NCBI GenBank assembly: GCA_030849805.1
Contig: JASANZ010001960.1
Coordinates: 4,163 to 27,446, forward strand
Direction of reading: 5' to 3'
From: Sergeia podlipaevii
Lineage: Eukaryota > Euglenozoa > Kinetoplastea > Trypanosomatida > Trypanosomatidae
Length of the DNA stretch: 23,284 bases
Of this stretch, positions 18,845-23,284 are shown in pieces. Positions within the stretch are counted from its first letter, which is position 1. Each line of letters starts with the position of its first letter. The notes beneath the pieces are model-generated. The model saw only the letters and a program-made list of their open reading frames with translations. It did no database searches and was not told where the DNA came from. Both the position numbers and the translations under genes were made by a program.

Positions 18845-21064
18845 ATGGGGAAAGATCTGATTGTGTGCTCGGTTCCGACGGATAATGAAACGAAGAACAA
18901 CAAGGTCTACGTCGCGCCAACCGACTACGCAGCGTACTCCGGGTCTTCTGGTATCGTCATGATCAACGGCTATCCATTTGCTATTGCCATGAACGGTCTT
19001 GTGCCACCGGGGTCAATTGCCATGAACGTCATCCAGCGTCGCATGCTGAACTTATCCACAACCGCCGGGAGCACCGTCGCGCCAATCCCGCTCTCTTTCA
19101 CCCCACCGGACATGGCGCAGGTCAACCTCAAGGTAGAGCACGTCATGGCGAACAAGAAAGGCGGCACCTTGGACTGCCGTGACTTCTCCGAATATGTGCG
19201 CGTGCAATTCTGCGAGCAGTGCTTTCGGACCAACCAGCAGTTTGCAATTGTCATGGACAACGGGTTGCGCCTGACCGCTACTGTAGAAACTATGCAAATC
19301 GTGGGAGGCGGCAAGGGAGACACAGCTTACTTGACCCCGTCCACAAACATTCACGTGGCCGTCGCAGAGCGTAGCGAGATCTCCCTCGTGAACGTGTCGG
19401 ACACACAGCTGGACGCGCAGCAGACACCCATTATGCGCGACTTCGATCTTGAGAAGATGGGCATTGGTGGTCTGCGCGAGCAGTTCGGTAAAGTGTTCCG
19501 GCGTGCGTTCGCCAGCCGCGTGTACCCAGTCTCGGTGATTAAAAAGATTGGCATCAAGCACGTGAAGGGCGTTGTGCTGTACGGTCCACCCGGTACTGGC
19601 AAAACGCTGATTGCGCGTAAGATTGGTGAGATGCTGAACTGCCACGAACCCAAGATTGTAAACGGACCGGAAATTCTCAACAAGTTTGTTGGTGGAACGG
19701 AAGAGAACGTGCGCAACCTGTTTGCTGATGCAGAGGCCGAGCAGACGGCGAAGGGCGACCAGTCTCAGCTGCACCTCATTATCTTTGATGAGTTTGATGC
19801 CATCTGCAAGCAGCGTGGCGTCATCCGCGACTCCACTGGCGTCAACGACAACGTCGTCAATCAGCTCCTCTCCAAGATTGACGGCGTGACATCGCTCAAC
19901 AACATTCTCCTCATCGGTCTCACCAACCGCCTCGACCTTATTGATGAAGCCGTTCTACGTCCCGGTAGGTTCGAGGTACACATTGAGATTGGCCTTCCTG
20001 ACGAGCCTGGTCGACTTGAGATTTTCCGCATCCACACGAAAGGCATGCGCGAGAACAGGATGGTGGACAGCGCTGTGTCGCTCGAGAAACTCGCAGAGGA
20101 GACGAAGAACTACTCTGGTGCCGAAATTGAAGGTGTCGTGCGCGCCGCCGTCTCGAACGCCTTTGTGCGCCACATCAGCATGGACAACCCCGGTGCTCAG
20201 GTCGACACGACGGATCTTATTGTGACCGTGCAGGACTTTGAAGCCGCTGTGCAGGAGGTGAAGCCGGCCTTTGGTGGTGGCGAGGAAGAGTGCAAGAAGC
20301 TCAATCCTGGCGAGCTCATCGAGTATCCACCGCAGTGGGATGTTGTTCGCAAGAACCTTCTGGTTGGCGTGAAGTTGCCAGAGGAAAACAGCAACATCAA
20401 CATGGTGAGCAAGCTGCTCTATGGGAAGGCCGGCACGGGTAAGTCTGCCTTGACGGCGTATATTGCAGAGCAAACACAGTATCCATTCGTAAAGGTCGTT
20501 TCTAGTAAGGACATGATTGGTTTCTCTGAAATGCAGAAGAGTAATGTGATCCGCAAGGTCTTTGAGGACGCCTACAAGTCTCCAAAGAGCTGCATTATTC
20601 TCGACGATCTTGAGCGTCTTATCGAGTACTCGGAGCTTGGCGGTCGCTACAGCAACGCAGTGCTGCAGGCGCTTTTGGTTCTCATCAAGGCTCCCCCGCC
20701 GGCCGGCAAGAAGCTGCTTGTGCTCGCAACAACAGGTCAGTACGAGGTGATTGAAGCACTTGAGCTTGGCGCGTGCTTCACGCTCAAGCAGGAAGTCATG
20801 CCTATACGCCCAAGCTATCAGATTATTGACACTATTCTGACAACGCTTGGTATTGAGTGGGTCGATAAAGGAGCGTATGAGGTGAATCCGGAGCCGTACT
20901 TCCCATCCATGATCGCGATCAAGCCTCTTATTTTGTGTCTTGAGATGGCCGCCAAGTCGGTGGCAGGAAACCCGAAGAAGCAGTTTTCTCTGGTTACAGT
21001 ACCTGATGCCTTGAGAAGCCTGGGCATCCCGATGCCAGTTCCAAAGCATGAGTTACTCGCGTAA
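18845..21064 (+). CDS. NSF: NSF/Sec18, SNARE-disassembling AAA ATPase
   Basis: Predicted 739-residue N-ethylmaleimide-sensitive factor, a hexameric AAA ATPase that with SNAP adaptors takes apart used SNARE bundles on Golgi, endosomal and plasma membranes. Length matches the family (about 740-760). The N domain (about 1-200) includes GSSGIVMING. D1 carries Walker A GPPGTGKT (247-254), Walker B LIIFDEFD (D315, E316), and the second region of homology GLTNRLDLIDEAVLRPGRFE with its arginine fingers. D2 carries Walker A GKAGTGKS (527-534), Walker B IILDDLE (D587, D588), and typical NSF sequence such as MIGFSEMQKSN and VLQALLVLIKAPPP. D2 in NSF mainly supports hexamer assembly. A D2 loop of GKAGTGKS, in place of the common GPPxSGKT form, still fits a P-loop. 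The ATG at 18845 is followed directly by conserved N-domain sequence. Paralogues such as p97/Cdc48 and katanin are excluded by the D2 sequence. Confidence 0.97.
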   Translation: MGKDLIVCSVPTDNETKNNKVYVAPTDYAAYSGSSGIVMINGYPFAIAMNGLVPPGSIAMNVIQRRMLNLSTTAGSTVAPIPLSFTPPDMAQVNLKVEHVMANKKGGTLDCRDFSEYVRVQFCEQCFRTNQQFAIVMDNGLRLTATVETMQIVGGGKGDTAYLTPSTNIHVAVAERSEISLVNVSDTQLDAQQTPIMRDFDLEKMGIGGLREQFGKVFRRAFASRVYPVSVIKKIGIKHVKGVVLYGPPGTGKTLIARKIGEMLNCHEPKIVNGPEILNKFVGGTEENVRNLFADAEAEQTAKGDQSQLHLIIFDEFDAICKQRGVIRDSTGVNDNVVNQLLSKIDGVTSLNNILLIGLTNRLDLIDEAVLRPGRFEVHIEIGLPDEPGRLEIFRIHTKGMRENRMVDSAVSLEKLAEETKNYSGAEIEGVVRAAVSNAFVRHISMDNPGAQVDTTDLIVTVQDFEAAVQEVKPAFGGGEEECKKLNPGELIEYPPQWDVVRKNLLVGVKLPEENSNINMVSKLLYGKAGTGKSALTAYIAEQTQYPFVKVVSSKDMIGFSEMQKSNVIRKVFEDAYKSPKSCIILDDLERLIEYSELGGRYSNAVLQALLVLIKAPPPAGKKLLVLATTGQYEVIEALELGACFTLKQEVMPIRPSYQIIDTILTTLGIEWVDKGAYEVNPEPYFPSMIAIKPLILCLEMAAKSVAGNPKKQFSLVTVPDALRSLGIPMPVPKHELLA

Positions 21065-21505
21065 TAAAAAAGCGCATTTTCTTGAAAGGCGCATATATGC
21101 GAATCGTTGCTTATTTATTTACGTCTCTCTGTACATCTTGTGTTTCTTTTTTGTTTCTGTTCTTCCTTCCGCTGTTGGGGGGGGGGAGGTGTTTAATCAG
21201 ACTATGGCGACTAGCTCCTGTAGCTACATATTATTTTCAAAAAAAAAATTGAATTTTTCTGGTGACAACTTCTCTAAGGGGGATTCAACGCATGGCACAG
21301 TAAGTGTTCCTGTCTATGTGCTTCTTTACATGTATCTTGTTGATAGCATACATTGTGTTGTCATTCTTTGTTTTCTGTTGCTAGTGCTTGTTTTTTTTCA
21401 ACAGCTTATTTTTTCACTTCTTTTTCTCTTTCACTTGTGTCTGTTTTCCAAGCTAAACATATAGCAAACTAGAGGATGTGCTGTTCTTTCTGGTGTGCCC
21501 CCCTG

Positions 21506-21583
21506 ATGATTCAAACTTGGATGAACTTGTCCTCCGCAGATCACAACTGACATGCTGCAGAAACCATCCGAATTAAAAGGCAA
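21506..21583 (+). repeat. 78-bp direct repeat, copy 1 (SIDER signature-like)
   Basis: Copy 1 differs from copy 2 at only three positions (21514, 21553, 21574) with no gaps. Inside it, ATTC plus GGATG (21509-21523) can pair with CATCC plus GAAT (21565-21573), with a 6-nt bulge on the 5' side. All three differences fall outside these paired bases. Leishmania SIDER2 elements are known for two 79-nt signatures at their 5' end in 3' UTRs; the size, number and setting here fit, but identity needs a search. Confidence 0.85.
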
Positions 21584-21659
21584 CGCACTTTCCCCTTTTT
21601 CTTTTTCCCTACTGTTGTATTGTACACTCACATGCATGCTTGCTGGCACACGCCCTTTA

Positions 21660-21737
21660 ATGATTCAGACTTGGATGAACTTGTCCTCCGCAGATCACAA
21701 CTGACAGGCTGCAGAAACCATCCGAATGAAAAGGCAA
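21660..21737 (+). repeat. 78-bp direct repeat, copy 2 (SIDER signature-like)
   Basis: 75 of 78 bases are identical to copy 1, starting 154 bp downstream of it. The potential stem ATTC/GAAT plus GGATG/CATCC is kept. The 76-bp spacer between the copies is not itself duplicated, apart from a TGCTGG/TCTGG-like and CACACGCCC/TGTGCCCCC-like edge. Confidence 0.85.
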
Positions 21738-22146
21738 TGAGCTAACAAATGTTTGTGTTTATCTTCCTCCACTTCCCCCCCCCTTTTCCCCCATGAGTGA
21801 ATACATCTTCCCATCCAACAGAAAAGTAAAGTCTCCCATGGCTTTTGCGCAGTCAAAAGGTTGCAAAAAAAAAAAAAAAAAATTGCATGAAAGAAAAATA
21901 CACTTTCTGTGTTACAGCGAAGCTCGACATCCAGAATTACTTGGCAATGCTTTTCTCTTACTCTTTCTTACTCAACTGCAGCTTTTTTAAAAAAACTTCT
22001 TTCCCCTTTTCTTTCGCACATATTGCTAGAGTGCTCCTATATTTATATTCTATCAAAGAGAAAAGTGGTGCATTTATATTGCTTCTTGTGATCATCAGCA
22101 CGATTTCATACATGTATATACATATACATATATGTATATATATATT

Positions 22147-22181
22147 TGTTTTTTTCTCTACGTACTTGCCTTTTAAACAAG
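22147..22181 (+). promoter_or_regulatory. Predicted trans-splice acceptor that sets the GRAM gene start
   Basis: The pyrimidine tract at about 22149-22160, with further T/C to 22174, is followed by its first AG at 22180-22181. The spliced-leader site there excludes any upstream non-ATG start and leaves a leader of about 9 nt before the ATG at 22191. Such short leaders are known in trypanosomatids. Confidence 0.55.
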
Positions 22182-22190
22182 TGCGTATTG

Positions 22191-23120
22191 ATGTCGATGA
22201 GTACAGAAGCTCAGGTGCGTAGGACCGAGGATGGCGATTCGCGTTATGTACGTGCGGCAACACTTACCTACAGCATTGCACCATATCCATGTGACATGTC
22301 CGCAGTGTTTGAAATGGTTGTCTTGGCGCGCTCGGACTCTCTCAAGGAGCAGCCGAGCGGGGGTTTGCTATCACGCGCGTGGCAGGGAGTGCGCACCTTT
22401 GTGGACAACAAGGCCGCCGTGATGCGTCAGTCCCAGTTTTCCAAACACTTTGCGCGTCAGCTGGAGCTGGACGCTAGTGAGCCTGGAGTCGTACTTGCCA
22501 GTGCGCACTGTGCCCTGCTGTCTCTGGGTCGCCCACACACTGGGATACTGTTCGTGACCAATGGTGGCCTGTTCTTCTGCACAGAAGGTGTCGTGAATGA
22601 CGAGCGCGAGGTCAATAGTAATGTGTCGCTTGACAGCCAACAGAACAATTTTGACTTTACAGACGAATCACCGTTGTCACGAGTGGAACAGAGGGAGTTC
22701 ATCAAGGAGCATATTGCCCTGGCCGATGTTGCTTCGTTGTTGCCGTCCGTAGTTCTTCCTGCGAAGCGTGGAGCACCATACCTGCAAGGTATTCCAAGCG
22801 CCATAGTTGCCCCCACGGCGCTGCAGGTGTTCACTGTAAAGCCAAACCAAATGTTTCAGTTCGTTCACTTCTCCAGCCTTGTCATTCGTCGCCCTGACTC
22901 CGCCCCGGCCAAGGAACTGCCGATCCCTAAAACGTTTGCACGATCCAATGCAGTGTCCGATGTCATTTCTTTGGCGCAATTTCAGCTACTGCACTCGAGC
23001 CCTTCATCACTGACTGGCTTTCTTTTCAGCTGTTTGGTTGACCGTGCGTGGAGAGCATGGTGCGAGGCGGCGGGTGTGCCGCCTATAAAACCTTCAATGA
23101 TGTATGCTTCCCCACATTAA
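22191..23120 (+). CDS. GRAM-domain protein
   Basis: Predicted 309-residue protein. The frame is open further upstream, but only from a TTG at 22146 inside the pyrimidine tract, so the ATG at 22191 (MSMSTEAQ) is preferred; the ATG at 22197 is also possible. Residues about 87-235 resemble a GRAM domain, a PH-like fold that often binds phosphoinositides at membranes: FARQLELD, the strand GILFVTNGGLFFCTEG (118-133), HIALADVASLL, and MFQFVHFSS (221-229), followed by DRAWRAWCEAA near the end. An acidic, Asn/Asp/Ser-rich loop at about 135-165 is inserted between GRAM strands. No signal peptide, membrane segment or other domain is evident. An N-terminal segment with SDSLKEQPSGGLLSRAWQGV may be an amphipathic helix. 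Lipid binding and role are inferred from the fold. Confidence 0.8.
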   Translation: MSMSTEAQVRRTEDGDSRYVRAATLTYSIAPYPCDMSAVFEMVVLARSDSLKEQPSGGLLSRAWQGVRTFVDNKAAVMRQSQFSKHFARQLELDASEPGVVLASAHCALLSLGRPHTGILFVTNGGLFFCTEGVVNDEREVNSNVSLDSQQNNFDFTDESPLSRVEQREFIKEHIALADVASLLPSVVLPAKRGAPYLQGIPSAIVAPTALQVFTVKPNQMFQFVHFSSLVIRRPDSAPAKELPIPKTFARSNAVSDVISLAQFQLLHSSPSSLTGFLFSCLVDRAWRAWCEAAGVPPIKPSMMYASPH

Positions 23121-23284
23121 CACTCACATGCAAAAAAAAAAAAAGACATTTATAAAATTTCTGAATGTTTCTAATACATATATATATATTTCCAAATTGC
23201 ATATGCCTCTTTTGCGTCGCACTGCCGCATTGCAAAAAAAAATATATGTCCTTTTCCCCCTCCCCCGCCCCGGAGGGCCGTTCC
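23121..23284. other. Start of spacer downstream of the GRAM gene
   Basis: The stretch has an A-run near 23131-23142, a TA run at about 23177-23189, a T-free A-run at 23233-23241 and a C-rich, then GC-rich end (about 23252-23284) at the window edge. No gene is seen. Confidence 0.75.

Larger units (their letters stand above)
21491..21882 (+). mobile_element. Candidate SIDER-like non-autonomous retroposon remnant
   Basis: Two 78-bp signature-like repeats, about 130 bp of unique sequence and a poly(A) run of roughly 18 bases are arranged as expected for a short, degenerate, non-coding retroposon in sense orientation within the NSF 3' UTR. Known SIDER2 elements are about 0.55 kb, so this would be short or truncated. 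I found no clear target-site duplication, and the left boundary is a guess. In Leishmania such elements promote mRNA decay; here that is inference. Confidence 0.5.
21065..22190. other. Long intergenic spacer between NSF and GRAM genes
   Basis: This 1.1-kb spacer has no convincing gene. It carries two 78-bp direct repeats (21506-21583 and 21660-21737), a poly(A) run near 21865-21882 that may end a retroposon remnant, a G-run near 21178-21186, a C-run at 21776-21783, and a TA/CATA-rich stretch at about 22110-22146. It includes the NSF 3' UTR and the leader of the GRAM gene. Confidence 0.8.

Noticed and set aside
19955..21049. 364-codon open frame antisense to NSF
   Set aside because: NSF is clearly the coding strand, with all its motifs intact. 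The antisense frame is His/Leu/Arg-rich with no recognisable motif, and all other genes run on the + strand.
21048..21464. 138-codon + strand open frame after NSF
   Set aside because: It overlaps the NSF end in another frame and reads T-rich 3' UTR as Phe/Leu/Tyr/Val. This is composition, not a membrane protein.
21506..21737. Pair of C/D box snoRNA genes
   Set aside because: Copy 1 has a TGATGA C-box-like sequence and CTGA follows in both copies. Copy 2 breaks the C box (AATGATT), no terminal stem brackets the boxes, and CTGA is internal to the conserved block. A retroposon signature fits better, though small-RNA data could reopen this.
22146..22190. N-terminal extension of the GRAM protein from a TTG codon
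   Set aside because: It lies inside the pyrimidine tract upstream of the predicted splice acceptor, so it would not be in the mature mRNA. TTG is not a usual nuclear start in this group.

Overview
The window reads as nuclear DNA of a trypanosomatid (kinetoplastid protist), most likely a Leishmania-like member of the Leishmaniinae. Five intron-free protein genes all lie on the + strand. They are separated by 0.45-1.2 kb AT-rich spacers full of homopolymers and dinucleotide repeats. A pyrimidine tract followed by an AG trans-splice acceptor precedes each start codon, as expected of one polycistronic transcription unit. Coding GC looks more moderate than in typical Leishmania, so I do not name a species. 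I saw no tRNA, rRNA, CRISPR array or bacterial-type feature.

Layout: 1-1176 is a repeat-rich spacer. 1177-12924 encodes a 3915-residue protein with an unusual domain chain: an RIIa-like docking helix pair, about 1900 residues of low-complexity sequence, two cyclic-nucleotide-binding folds, a PAS domain, a degenerate histidine-kinase-like region, a response-regulator-like receiver and a C-terminal STE11/MAP3K-type protein kinase. 13624-15699 encodes a Misato/DML1 tubulin-like protein. 16155-18329 encodes a tubulin-tyrosine-ligase-like (TTLL) enzyme. 18845-21064 encodes NSF, the SNARE-disassembling AAA ATPase. 22191-23120 encodes a GRAM-domain protein.

The spacer between NSF and the GRAM gene holds two 78-bp direct repeats (75/78 identical) followed by a poly(A) run. 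This resembles the duplicated 79-bp signature of SIDER retroposons, which in Leishmania destabilise mRNAs from their 3' UTRs.

Functionally, two neighbours concern tubulin-like proteins or tubulin modification (Misato, TTLL), and two concern membranes (NSF, GRAM). Trypanosomatid gene order rarely reflects function, so these pairings may be chance. The strongest candidate for an undescribed system is the giant kinase. It looks like a single-polypeptide signalling relay that joins cyclic-nucleotide and PAS sensing, two-component remnants and a eukaryotic kinase, possibly anchored at a flagellar or AKAP-type site.
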